Shown here: positions 35,879-44,130 of the stretch, piece after piece | How positions within the stretch are numbered: the stretch's first letter is position 1 | Layout of the letters: each line of letters starts with the position of its first letter | From: Neobacillus niacini | GTDB taxonomy: Bacteria > Bacillota > Bacilli > Bacillales > Cytobacillaceae | NCBI RefSeq assembly: GCF_030817595.1 | Contig: NZ_JAUSZN010000001.1 | Location: forward strand, 4,905,501 to 4,969,500 | Reading direction: 5' to 3' | DNA length: 64,000 nt | The notes under the pieces: model-generated | Seen by the model: only the letters and a program-made list of their open reading frames with translations | Database searches by the model: none | What the model was told of the DNA's origin: nothing | Program-made: the position numbers and the translations under genes

Positions 35879-36157
35879 TTGATTTGTCAATGGTGCGAAT
35901 CTGACACAGCACGTGAAACGAGCAACACAGTGTATTGGGAACTTCCAGATGGAACAAATGCGATTGAAATTAAGGACACACCATCCATTCATTGCTTGGA
36001 ATGCGGTATGACCTATCAAACAGATAATACGGTGAAAGAAATTGAGGATCATCTATTTTTAATCGATTGCTCAAAGCTCGAAAAAAGTATGAAGTATGAA
36101 ACACTTATGGCCGCTCCACGTTTATTGAAGCGAAACTACTTTGATTTTTCAAAATAA
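35879..36157 (+). CDS. yokU: YokU family zinc-finger protein
   Basis: This 92-residue protein has an N-terminal ICQWCES knuckle and a second HCLECGMTYQ knuckle (about residues 40-49), a likely zinc-binding pair, and ends in the family's LLKRNYFDFS. YokU proteins accompany lysine aminomutase genes in bacilli; their role is unknown. The start is TTG at 35879, with AGGAGG ending 7 nt upstream inside the end of kamA. A terminator follows, closing the operon. Confidence 0.9.
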   Translation: MICQWCESDTARETSNTVYWELPDGTNAIEIKDTPSIHCLECGMTYQTDNTVKEIEDHLFLIDCSKLEKSMKYETLMAAPRLLKRNYFDFSK

Positions 36158-36168
36158 TTAGCAAGCCG

Positions 36169-36208
36169 TCTCTCGCTTTTCGATATTAAGCGAGAGATGA
36201 ATTTTTTC
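36169..36208 (+). terminator. Rho-independent terminator after yokU
   Basis: TCTCTCGCTT/AAGCGAGAGA, a 10-bp perfect stem, followed after four bases by TTTTTT. Confidence 0.7.
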
Positions 36209-36442
36209 TTATGGACAATTTATCCCCATCATCCTCAAGAAGGGATAAATTGCCCATTAGAAATAGAAAGTTTAGCAAACAATCAGTAGGAATAACATAA
36301 TTCAACTGATTGAGGTTTATTTATTATGATTATTTGCATGCGTTTTCTTGTCAGCTAAGTACCTACATCGAAAAAGCAGATGGATAATGCTTTCTAAAAA
36401 GTTAGATAGATGCTTATCGTACAAAAATGAAGGAGGACAAGA

Positions 36443-37945
36443 ATGGAAGCACTCAAAAGCTATAAAAATGACCGAAATAATCAGAAGGTTCAGAATAACG
36501 GAGAAAACAAAGGGCATGTTAAACGCAATCTAAAGGCACGTCACATGACGATGATTGCTATTGGAGGGTCAATCGGGACAGGGTTATTTTTAGCGACAGG
36601 GTCGTCCATTCAAACAGCTGGACCTGGTGGAGCGCTAATAGCTTATGGAGTTATCGGCATCATGGTCTACTTTTTGATGACAAGTCTCGGCGAAATGGCT
36701 ACCTTAATGCCGGTTTCGGGATCCTTTTCAACATATGGCAGCCGTTTTGTCGATCCGGCATTTGGTTTTGCGCTCGGTTGGAACTATTGGTTCAACTGGG
36801 CTGTTACACTTGCGGTTGAAATAGTTGCATCAGCCATTATTATGAAGTTCTGGTTTCCGGATGTACCGAGCATCGTGTGGAGTACACTGTTTTTAGGTGT
36901 AATCTTTTTATTGAATGCATTGTCGGTTAAAAGCTACGGAGAATCCGAGTATTGGTTCTCCTTAATAAAAGTAGTGACAATCATCGTTTTCATTGGAGTC
37001 GGTTTGCTCACCATTTTCGGCATACTGGGAGGACCGTTTATCGGGTTTAAAAACTTTACAGTAGGACATGCTCCTGTGAATGGCGGCCTTTTATCCGTTT
37101 TAAGTATTTTTTTAATCGCAGGTTTTTCATTTCAAGGAACGGAGCTCGTGGGGATTGCTGCAGGTGAAAGTGAAGAGCCGGAGAAAAACGTACCAAAGGC
37201 GATTCGACAAGTATTTTGGCGAATTCTACTATTTTATATCGTCGCCATTGCTGTCATTGGTCTAATTATTCCTTATACAAGTCCTGACCTGTTAGGAAGG
37301 GATGTCGACAACATCGCTGTCAGCCCTTTTACACTTGTATTTGAGAAAGTGGGCATTGCATTTGCGGCATCTGTGATGAATGCGGTCATTTTGACTTCGG
37401 TCCTATCGGCAGGGACTTCCGGTTTATATGCATCGACACGCATGCTTTGGTCCATGGCAAAGGATGGTCAGGCACCTAAATTTTTACAAAATGTAAATGA
37501 TCGCGGGATTCCGATGAATGCCCTTGTCATAACGACGATTATCGGAGGCTTGGCCTTTTTAACGTCCATTTTTGGAGATCAAGTATATACATGGTTATTA
37601 AATGCGTCAGGCTTAACGGGATTTATTGCATGGCTTGGAATTGCAGTCAGCCACTACCGTTTCAGAAAAGCTTATATGGCACAGGGCAGGGACATGAATG
37701 ATTTGAAATTTAAAGCGAAATGGTTCCCTCTCGGACCGATTCTCGCTTTTGCGATGTGTATCTTTGTCATTTTCGGCCAAAATTATCAAGCTTTTTTAAC
37801 TAGTGAGATTGATTGGTATGGAGTAGCCGTGTCCTATATTGGTTTACCGATCTTTTTGGCATTATGGCTCGGGTATAAACTCGTTCATAAAACGAAGGTC
37901 GTTCCACTAAAGGAATGTTCTTTTGAAGAAATCTCATCTAAATAG
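36443..37945 (+). CDS. lysP: Lysine-specific permease (LysP-like)
   Basis: This 500-residue AAT-family permease has about 12 membrane helices. It strongly resembles E. coli LysP in LKARHMTMIAIGGSIGTGLF, FALGWNYWFNWAVT, EAEYWFSLIK-like ESEYWFSLIK and [20 protein letters not shown], from memory of that sequence. It imports lysine. A Lys/Asn-rich cytoplasmic tail of about 28 residues precedes the core. GGAGG lies 7 nt before the ATG. Placed next to kamA, but beyond a terminator, it supplies substrate for the catabolic cluster. Confidence 0.88.
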   Translation: MEALKSYKNDRNNQKVQNNGENKGHVKRNLKARHMTMIAIGGSIGTGLFLATGSSIQTAGPGGALIAYGVIGIMVYFLMTSLGEMATLMPVSGSFSTYGSRFVDPAFGFALGWNYWFNWAVTLAVEIVASAIIMKFWFPDVPSIVWSTLFLGVIFLLNALSVKSYGESEYWFSLIKVVTIIVFIGVGLLTIFGILGGPFIGFKNFTVGHAPVNGGLLSVLSIFLIAGFSFQGTELVGIAAGESEEPEKNVPKAIRQVFWRILLFYIVAIAVIGLIIPYTSPDLLGRDVDNIAVSPFTLVFEKVGIAFAASVMNAVILTSVLSAGTSGLYASTRMLWSMAKDGQAPKFLQNVNDRGIPMNALVITTIIGGLAFLTSIFGDQVYTWLLNASGLTGFIAWLGIAVSHYRFRKAYMAQGRDMNDLKFKAKWFPLGPILAFAMCIFVIFGQNYQAFLTSEIDWYGVAVSYIGLPIFLALWLGYKLVHKTKVVPLKECSFEEISSK

Positions 37946-38379
37946 AGATACCGTGATTCGTTTTGCTCCGCCACTCATGATTAGCCAAGTGAAATTAGTT
38001 CATGGGGACGGTTCTTGTGGCCGATATTAACTATATAAAACCATACAGAAATGGTTACGAAATTGTGTACATGAAAAGTTAACAAACTATTTTAACCGGA
38101 TGTGCCTCGATGTTAATGAATACATTCAACCCATGAATAATAAAGCTACTCGTATTGACGAGTGGCAAGGGCTTATGGAGGCAAGGTAAAACAAATAACA
38201 ACCAAAAGGCCTTTGTCTTATCCTATAACGAAGCAGGTTACAAAATACACATCTAAATGTACTTTAACTTATAAGCGCAAGAAAGAACCCCAGTAATTTC
38301 CATTGTTAATAATACATTAAACAAATATTTGTGGACATAGTAATGCCAATAATCATTTTTTCTACAATCATTTGAAAAT
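37946..38379. other. Non-coding stretch with a GGGACGGTTCTT repeat
   Basis: About 430 bp with no supported gene. The dispersed element GGGGACGGTTCTTGTGGC is at 38004-38021. No lysP terminator with a T-tract is evident. Confidence 0.45.
38004..38021 (+). repeat. Dispersed repeat GGGGACGGTTCTTGTGGC, copy 1
   Basis: An identical 18-mer occurs at 42288-42305, and a one-base-changed version begins at 45482 paired with an inverted half at 45522-45533. Confidence 0.7.
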
Positions 38380-38416
38380 AAACGTAGCTGATAGCAAAGA
38401 GATATCAGCTACGTTT
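38380..38416 (-). terminator. Terminator of the Gln/Gly-rich protein gene
   Basis: AAACGTAGCTGAT/ATCAGCTACGTTT, a perfect 13-bp stem with an 11-nt loop. On the minus strand it is followed by ATTTTC. Confidence 0.65.
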
Positions 38417-38429
38417 AACAAATTTGATT

Positions 38430-39119
38430 TTAGTGTGTTTGATTATAATTCATTTGACCTTGACCTTGACCTTGAGCTTGACCTTGACCTTGAGCTTGAC
38501 CTTGAACTTGGCCTTGACCTTGAACTTGGCCTTGTCCTTGACTTTGTTGCTGTTGTAATTGTTGTTGTGTTTGATTAATTTGTTGAGTGATTTGGTTTAA
38601 CATATTAATGGATTGTATTGATTGTTCTACACCAGTTAACGTTTGAGCAGCTTGATGAACAGATTGTTGCAATTGTTGAAAAGTTTTATGCTGTTGTTGT
38701 TGAGCTTGTGAACTAAACTGTTGCAGTTGGTTTAATAGGTCATTTGATTGATTCTGAATTTGATTTTGATTTTGATTCTGCCCTCCAGAAGACATTGTAG
38801 TTTGGTCGTTGACTGAATTAAGTTGATTTAGGGTATTTTGAATGGATTGAATTTGGCTTTTTAACGGTGCAAGCTCAACAGCAATTTCTTCCTCAGCCTT
38901 TGCAGCTGCCACCCTTTCAATTTTAGCATTTTCTGCAGTTTTAACTCTTTCTTTAATAACCTTTGTCTTTTCTTCCATAGCGAATTCCTCCTTGAATTGA
39001 TTGTTTGAAAATGGTTTGGGTGTTGTTTCTATTGCAGGAATAGGGTTATTTCTCTTCATGCCCATAAAGATAACCACCCCTATAGCAATAGCCAACAAAA
39101 GAACTATGAAGAATAACAT
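38430..39119 (-). CDS. Single-pass membrane protein with Gln-rich coiled coil and Gly-Gln repeat tail
   Basis: This roughly 229-residue protein starts with a hydrophobic helix (MLFFIVLLLAIAIGVVIFMG), then a charged Glu/Lys helix, then a Gln/Asn-rich stretch of about 100 residues with coiled-coil character and a tail of alternating GQ units (GQ[VA]QGQ). I do not recognise it. The ATG at 39119 gives a membrane anchor at the very start; the GGAGG lies about 17 nt upstream, so an unusual start (ATT or ATA) nearer to it is possible. The low-complexity tail suggests a surface or spore-associated scaffold. Confidence 0.6.
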   Translation of the reverse strand: MLFFIVLLLAIAIGVVIFMGMKRNNPIPAIETTPKPFSNNQFKEEFAMEEKTKVIKERVKTAENAKIERVAAAKAEEEIAVELAPLKSQIQSIQNTLNQLNSVNDQTTMSSGGQNQNQNQIQNQSNDLLNQLQQFSSQAQQQQHKTFQQLQQSVHQAAQTLTGVEQSIQSINMLNQITQQINQTQQQLQQQQSQGQGQVQGQGQVQGQAQGQGQAQGQGQGQMNYNQTH

Positions 39120-39383
39120 TCCATTTATGGTAATGCACCTCCAAGTGTATCTACTTGTAATGCCAAGGTAGACAAATATATTATCTTCTAGGTCTAAAGT
39201 TTTATTTGTGGCAAGAATATCCAATTAATGAAGTTATTAAAGGTGGTAAACAAACTAACAGATACGCAAGTAGTAAACTAGGTCGGTCAAAAAAAGCAGA
39301 GTATTTTCTTTTTCAACGGTTGATTTAAACCAATATCAAATAAGACGATACAAAAAAGTGGGAGTAATCAAACTGTTAGACAA

Positions 39384-39421
39384 TAAAAAGGGAATTCCTA
39401 CTTAATTTGAGGATTTCCCTT
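39384..39421 (-). terminator. Terminator overlapping the PAP2 stop
   Basis: AAGGGAAATCC/GGAATTCCCTT on the minus strand, with TTTTT following. The stop codon of the PAP2 gene is in the loop. Confidence 0.7.
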
Positions 39422-39986
39422 GATGATTTTTCATTCTCGAGCAGTAATCATGATAAGCCTGTATTATCGGATCAATAATCGGATTCCATAACCAGCCTGT
39501 CATCTTTACTACTATGCTGGTTATACTTCCTAGTAATGAACTACCTAAAATATCCAAAGGGTAATGTTGTCCCATCCAAACGCGGGAGAGTCCTGTTAGG
39601 ATAGCGGAAAGGTACATCATACTGCCTAAGAAACGCTTATAAAACATGACAGAAGTTGCTACTGCAAATGCTAGAGCGGTATGTTTACTTGGAAATGAAG
39701 AGTTCTTTTTTGATGGAAATGGGGATAATAAATGGATCCCGAGATTCAAGAAAGGGCGAGGTTTAAAATAAAACAGTTTAATGATTTTATTTAAAACCAT
39801 CGATACCCCAGCCGAAATGATTGCATATAAAGTGATTTTCTTATGTGAGTTATCTCGAAACCACATGAAGATTAAAATAAATAGAAATAAATAACGAACT
39901 TTTTGAGAAAAGATAATCACCATCATATCCAAAAGCCGATAACGACCAGCAAATTGGTTAATCGCTCTAAATATCCTGTAGTCCAT
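39402..39986 (-). CDS. PAP2-family phosphatase (undecaprenyl-diphosphatase-like)
   Basis: This 194-residue membrane protein has all three PAP2 motifs: KLFYFKPRP, FPSKHTA (PSGH variant) and SRVWMGQHYPLDILG, with five or six membrane helices. Small PAP2 proteins such as BcrC recycle undecaprenyl pyrophosphate for cell-wall synthesis and can give bacitracin resistance. The Gly-to-Lys change in PSxH is common in subfamilies. AAAGGAG favours the second ATG (39986) over 39992. Confidence 0.85.
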   Translation of the reverse strand: MDYRIFRAINQFAGRYRLLDMMVIIFSQKVRYLFLFILIFMWFRDNSHKKITLYAIISAGVSMVLNKIIKLFYFKPRPFLNLGIHLLSPFPSKKNSSFPSKHTALAFAVATSVMFYKRFLGSMMYLSAILTGLSRVWMGQHYPLDILGSSLLGSITSIVVKMTGWLWNPIIDPIIQAYHDYCSRMKNHQGKSSN

Positions 39987-40083
39987 ATACATATCTCCTT
40001 TGTCCCTAGTCTACTAACAAGTCTAGTTTTCCTGTTTAAAAAGTTAATATGTATTGAATAGAAGCTCTAAAGTCCAACAAAAA

Positions 40084-40106
40084 GGATTCGGCCGATTGCC
40101 GAATCC
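40084..40106 (-). terminator. Hairpin upstream of micro-ORF element A
   Basis: GGATTCGGC/GCCGAATCC, a 9-bp perfect stem with a 5-nt loop. T-run on the minus strand (CCTTTTT), A-run on the plus strand. Confidence 0.5.
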
Positions 40107-40131
40107 AAAAACTATATAAAAAAGGGGGGGT

Positions 40132-40194
40132 ATGAAAAAGTTTGAAAAAGGCTTACCTCTTCATGTATCTATCATAACCGGTACAGATGAATAA
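40132..40194 (+). CDS. Micro-ORF, 20 aa (element A)
   Basis: AAAGGGGGGG sits just before ATG AAA AAG and a 20-codon frame ending P-L-H-V-S-I-I-T-G-T-D-E-stop. A related element at 59301-59369 keeps the frame, the Pro-x-His-x-x-Ile pattern, the final Glu and stop, and shares DNA after the stop (TTATGAA[CT]AAAGGTTTA). Frame conservation between the two argues for a translated peptide or a conserved structured RNA. Confidence 0.4.
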   Translation: MKKFEKGLPLHVSIITGTDE

Positions 40195-40485
40195 ATTATG
40201 AACAAAGGTTTAAAGATCTATTAATACTAGCATTCTATCATTTGAGATTGTATTCTGAATTGCCTCTGGAGCAGGGATTTGAGGACTTTGGATTTATTTT
40301 GTAGAAAGTTAGTATAGTAATTCTCCTTTTTGTTTATCTTCAACAACTAACTACAATCCACTTTTGCAGACATTATTCAATTCCCTTTGACGGGCAGCTG
40401 TAGTAGCTAATCACTTTTATAGCTGTGCATTTCCTTAATTTTTTGGAATCCACTGCTTGCTAAGATGAATGTAGGCAACAGCGAT

Positions 40486-40532
40486 AAAAAAATCCAACCC
40501 TTTTGCTGAGTAGAAACAGGGTTGGATTTTTT
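40486..40532. terminator. Bidirectional terminator
   Basis: AAAAAATCCAACCCT/AGGGTTGGATTTTTT, a perfect 15-bp stem including A/T tails, so T-tracts on both strands. No gene adjoins directly; it separates the micro-ORF element from the minus-strand genes. Confidence 0.7.
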
Positions 40533-40665
40533 AAAATTATTGAGAAATGTTTAAATTTAACAGATATCTGGATTACCAATTTGAAAAAAACGGTGAAAAG
40601 TTCGGGATTGAAGAGGCGGCCGATTTCCACTGGAATTTTAAGTGCTAGATAAGCCAACTAAAAAC

Positions 40666-40833
40666 TTAAACAGCCTTGGATTTCTTATTTAATTTCCTTT
40701 GATTACGTACTTCCTCATTTCTTGTACGGTACGTGGCTACTTTTTCTTTGATCATTTCAGCGTCTTGTTTTTTTGACAGCATCTTAATGAATAAATCTTC
40801 TACTTTATAACTAATGGTTCGGTAAATGCCCAT
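40666..40833 (-). CDS. Small basic hypothetical protein, 55 aa
   Basis: The ATG at 40833 has CAGAGGAG 8 nt upstream and opens a 55-codon frame, MGIYRTISYKVEDLFIKMLS followed by a Lys/Glu/Arg-rich helix ending KLNKKSKAV. It has no membrane segment or metal motif. It follows the YHYH-Excalibur gene by 15 nt in the same direction, so the two are probably cotranscribed. Not recognised. Confidence 0.6.
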   Translation of the reverse strand: MGIYRTISYKVEDLFIKMLSKKQDAEMIKEKVATYRTRNEEVRNQRKLNKKSKAV

Positions 40834-40848
40834 TTCTATTCTCCTCTG

Positions 40849-42057
40849 TTAACCTATCATTTTTTTCGCAACATAAAATCTTCTGCCTAACCAAACTAAT
40901 GCTAATCCTCCGACACCACCAACAGCCGCTTTTTGATTAGTGCTTTGTTGCTCTTCGTATTCCTTCAATCCTAGTTCATAATTATGTTTAAAGATGACTT
41001 CGCCGTTTTTGTATTTAGAAGGTAGGTTGTAGGAGCCTCCTGCTTGTCCTAAAGCAAGTCCTGCCGCACTTATTTCTTTAACTTCTGTATTGGATTCAAA
41101 ACCTTCCTTGTACCAACCAATGAATTTTTCGTTATATAAATTAGGTTTCGTATATTTCAATATGGTAAACGCGGCTTCATATCCTTGTTTTAAATACTCG
41201 TCCTTTAGTTCTTCTTGGGCTGTATTGTATCCTTCCAGATATGCATTTACATACACTTCTTCGATGTCTTTAGGAACATTGTTGACATCCTTTTTTCCGT
41301 CAGTGTAACCCAAATCCTTGTATTCTTTTTTCTTAGCTTCTACTCGCTCCGTTACTGCTTTATTAAAACCGCCTTCAAAGGATTGCTTTAATCCTGCATG
41401 GTTTATGTAAAGTGCTGGAATTTCGATGGTATCTTGTTTTTCTCCAAGAGCATACCCATCACTGGCAGCTTTTGTTTTTTCACCGGTTATCTTCGTTTTC
41501 CCTTCATCGTACCCTTTAGTATAACCAGTTGCATATCCTGCTTTATATGCCTCCGAACCTGTAGAAGCAACATTATTGCTTGTGACCTCTAGATATCCAT
41601 CGTTCACCCCATTAGGATATCCTGCATTTTCTCCACTTGCTAGATCTTGTTCCTCTTGGTTATGCTGAATTTGTTCGGTACTATTATTTATCTTTGTCTT
41701 ATCGTAGCCACTAGGGACTTCGCACGGTATGCCATCATCAACAACACCATTTCCCCAACCGTCCAAATTTTCTGGGTCATTCGTTGCTGAATATCCCTTT
41801 GTATTCCAATACTCAACCACTTCATCATAACTAGCAAAATCTGTACAATCTTTTTCACTATTAACGATGGTAGCGCCACTGCTCGTTGACCCTCCGCCTC
41901 CGTTATGGTTGTGATAGCCTGTGCAAAGACCTTTTGCTTTTGATTTCTCGCTGCAATTGTGTCCACCGCTAGAATCTGTTCTCCCAGAATGTGCTGAAGC
42001 GAACGTTCCGAACAACAACACAAATAATAACGTAAACAAAAATACTTTCTTCTCCAT
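40849..42057 (-). CDS. Secreted YHYH/Excalibur-domain surface protein with C-terminal anchor
   Basis: This 402-residue protein has a signal peptide (KVFLFTLLFVLLFGTFASA), a YHYH-type His/Cys segment (HSGRTDSSGGHNCS ... CTGYHNHNGGG), an Excalibur calcium-binding domain (KDCTDFASYDEVVEYW ... DGWGNGVVDDGIPCE, about residues 68-112), then about 230 residues of degenerate repeats with GY-x3-G and a final hydrophobic helix plus Arg/Lys (LGRRFYVAKK). It is likely exported and membrane- or wall-attached. Excalibur domains often accompany nucleases such as YokF, but no nuclease fold is visible. GGGGGA precedes the ATG. Confidence 0.8.
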   Translation of the reverse strand: MEKKVFLFTLLFVLLFGTFASAHSGRTDSSGGHNCSEKSKAKGLCTGYHNHNGGGGSTSSGATIVNSEKDCTDFASYDEVVEYWNTKGYSATNDPENLDGWGNGVVDDGIPCEVPSGYDKTKINNSTEQIQHNQEEQDLASGENAGYPNGVNDGYLEVTSNNVASTGSEAYKAGYATGYTKGYDEGKTKITGEKTKAASDGYALGEKQDTIEIPALYINHAGLKQSFEGGFNKAVTERVEAKKKEYKDLGYTDGKKDVNNVPKDIEEVYVNAYLEGYNTAQEELKDEYLKQGYEAAFTILKYTKPNLYNEKFIGWYKEGFESNTEVKEISAAGLALGQAGGSYNLPSKYKNGEVIFKHNYELGLKEYEEQQSTNQKAAVGGVGGLALVWLGRRFYVAKKMIG

Positions 42058-42437
42058 TTTCTCCCCCTGTATATCTATTATTCTTGTAAAAACATTTGCA
42101 AAAACCGATGCATAAAAACTACTTAGGTTTATAGTAAATTAGGTACATTTACATATTAACTAACTTAATAATAACAGTTTCCTTTACATTTCCAATAAAA
42201 ATAAAAAAGAAATAGACTAACGTACCTGAAGACTCGAAAACAATTATGCATGGATTGCGACCACAATAGTAGAAAAGGGCATACCAAGGGGACGGTTCTT
42301 GTGGCGGTAATCGCTTTTAGCAGCGTCCCAATCTTTGCATTAAATGCCCCATCTTATCGTGATTTTAACCAGAAGTTAATCATAACTTTACATTCTAGTT
42401 TTACAATTTAATAGAGTAATGAATAGGAGGAGAGAGT
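42058..42437. other. Non-coding stretch with a GGGACGGTTCTT repeat
   Basis: About 380 bp between divergent genes; it must carry both promoters. The dispersed repeat is at 42288-42305; nothing else is recognised. Confidence 0.45.
42288..42305 (+). repeat. Dispersed repeat GGGGACGGTTCTTGTGGC, copy 2
   Basis: Identical to 38004-38021, in the same orientation. Confidence 0.7.
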
Positions 42438-43451
42438 ATGAATAAAATGAGAAAGAATTTATTGACGGGCTGCTTTTCACTGGCGATGGCTGCTGCTTTT
42501 GTCGTAATACCCGTTACGGCAAATGCCGAGGAAAAACTTAAGGAGGGAGAGAAGTTTGAACTCACCATTCTCCAGACGAATGACTTTCATGGTCATGTGG
42601 ATGACATCGTCACACTGGATGATGGAACACTTCATCACAATTCCATTGCGAAGTATGCCACCATCATTGAAGATGTTCGCAATGCAGAGGAGAATGTACT
42701 ACTCGTCGATGGCGGGGATGTCTTCCTACGCGGTGAGTTTCAGGCGGGTCAGGGAGAGTTGGAGACGTCTCTTTTGAAAGCAATAGACTATGATGCGATG
42801 GTTCTTGGAAACAACGACTTCCGCGTTTACCCTGCCGGAGAGGGTACACCTGACAGCCGTTATCAACAGTTAAAGAATTACCAGCGCAACGTGAACTTCC
42901 CAATCCTTACAGGTAATGTCATTAATAAGGAAACAGGAAAGTACATACAGAATGTCAAGCCTTGGAAGGGTTTTACTTTCAAAGGTGTTCAAGTCGGATT
43001 AATCGGCCTTACTTCGATGAAGCCGGAAATGCGCGGTTGGAATGACGTTGCAGACCTCGATTTTATTGAACCGGTGGAAGCTTTGCAAGCATTGCTTCCT
43101 GAAGTAAGTGAAAAGTCGGACATTAACATTGTTCTTTCTCATGCTGGAAACCCGGAAGACCACAACTTGGCTCAGGTTCCCGGAGTTTCTGCGGTAATCG
43201 GCGCTGATACACACAAAGTCATCGAAACGCCTGAATACGAATTCAACGGAGAGGTGATGGTGCCAATTACTCAAGCCGGCGGAGAACAAGAGAATTATTT
43301 GGGTCGCCTGGATTTAACTTTTGAAGTCGTTGACGGTCAAATGAAGTTGGTAGAATCTGATGGATTCCTCTACGACGTCACTAATGTTTCTGCAGATCCG
43401 GAGATACAAGCGATTATAGACCAATATCGTGCAGAGATGAATGCACAATAA
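42438..43451 (+). CDS. Secreted metallophosphatase (5'-nucleotidase family, catalytic domain only)
   Basis: This 337-residue exported protein has a signal peptide ending in ANAEE. The calcineurin-like metallophosphatase motifs are TNDFHGH, LLVDGGD, LGNND, VLSHAG and GADTHK. It lacks the C-terminal 5'-nucleotidase domain, so it is about 200 residues shorter than YfkN/UshA-type enzymes. In the usual GNH[ED] motif the His is replaced by Asn (GNND), which may lower or change activity. AGGAGGAG precedes the ATG. Confidence 0.82.
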   Translation: MNKMRKNLLTGCFSLAMAAAFVVIPVTANAEEKLKEGEKFELTILQTNDFHGHVDDIVTLDDGTLHHNSIAKYATIIEDVRNAEENVLLVDGGDVFLRGEFQAGQGELETSLLKAIDYDAMVLGNNDFRVYPAGEGTPDSRYQQLKNYQRNVNFPILTGNVINKETGKYIQNVKPWKGFTFKGVQVGLIGLTSMKPEMRGWNDVADLDFIEPVEALQALLPEVSEKSDINIVLSHAGNPEDHNLAQVPGVSAVIGADTHKVIETPEYEFNGEVMVPITQAGGEQENYLGRLDLTFEVVDGQMKLVESDGFLYDVTNVSADPEIQAIIDQYRAEMNAQ

Positions 43452-43514
43452 AATAGCTAAAGATTACACTTCACGAGGTTTTCCCTTTTCAGACATTGTG
43501 TAAAATAAATGTAT

Positions 43515-43550
43515 GGCCCAACTAACGAAAAATTTGCTAGTTGGGCCTTT
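43515..43550 (+). terminator. Rho-independent terminator of the metallophosphatase gene
   Basis: GGCCCAACTA/TAGTTGGGCC, a 10-bp perfect stem with a 13-nt loop, followed by TTTTA. Confidence 0.75.
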
Positions 43551-43685
43551 TACTGCACATAACTTCCTGTTATTTTCCAAAAGAACACTCCCCTAATCTT
43601 TATTTACTTAGACAGAAGAAGGGGAAAGATTTTACAAAAAAAGTCTCTTTAGATTTTTTGAAGATTAGTATTTGTAGTTGGCAAA

Positions 43686-43711
43686 GCCCCCTTCGCGACT
43701 TCGAAGGGGGC
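43686..43711. terminator. GC-rich hairpin
   Basis: GCCCCCTTCG/CGAAGGGGGC, a perfect 10-bp stem with a 6-nt loop. The following ATTCTT is a weak T-tract. No gene lies immediately upstream. Confidence 0.5.
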
Positions 43712-44130
43712 ATTCTTGAGTACAATGTTAAAGAGTAAAAAAAAATGTACTAAATACTGTTATGATCTCAGACATGGTTTTGAAACCTATAGGTATAGCA
43801 ATGCACAAAAAAATCAATAAAAGTGGTAAAACCAACACCTTAAGGTCCAAAATAATTCCTCCTAATGGAATTGTCATTATGTACCAGTATAAAACTCTAA
43901 TATTAAGTGAATTTTGAGTTCTTGTTAAGACTTTATAAATTTATTTTTAGACTGGTTTCAGGCAATGCTTGTAACCTTCCAAAAATTGTCGTTATTATAG
44001 GTAAATTGTTGTAGGTTATTTTATCTAAATAGAAGGGAATGGCAGAATTACTGTCGAATAATTAATTTAATATTTCAACTCATAGAAAAATGGTGATGTT
44101 ATAAATTTAACTGTGAAGGGTGCATAATGT

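Larger units (their letters stand above)
39987..40665. other. Non-coding stretch with micro-ORF element and bidirectional terminator
   Basis: About 680 bp. It holds a hairpin at 40084-40106, the micro-ORF element at 40132-40194 and a strong symmetrical terminator at 40486-40532. The 65-codon minus-strand frame at 40460-40657 runs through the terminator and is rejected. Confidence 0.5.
43452..44130. other. Non-coding stretch with two hairpins
   Basis: About 680 bp. It holds terminators at 43515-43550 and 43686-43711; the rest is AT-rich with no supported gene. Confidence 0.45.

Noticed and set aside
36158..36442. Lysine riboswitch upstream of lysP
   Set aside because: I could not find the conserved L-box core; only the yokU terminator and AT-rich sequence are visible. 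A covariance-model search would settle it.
40460..40657. 65-codon minus-strand frame
   Set aside because: It reads straight through a perfect bidirectional terminator and has no ribosome binding site.
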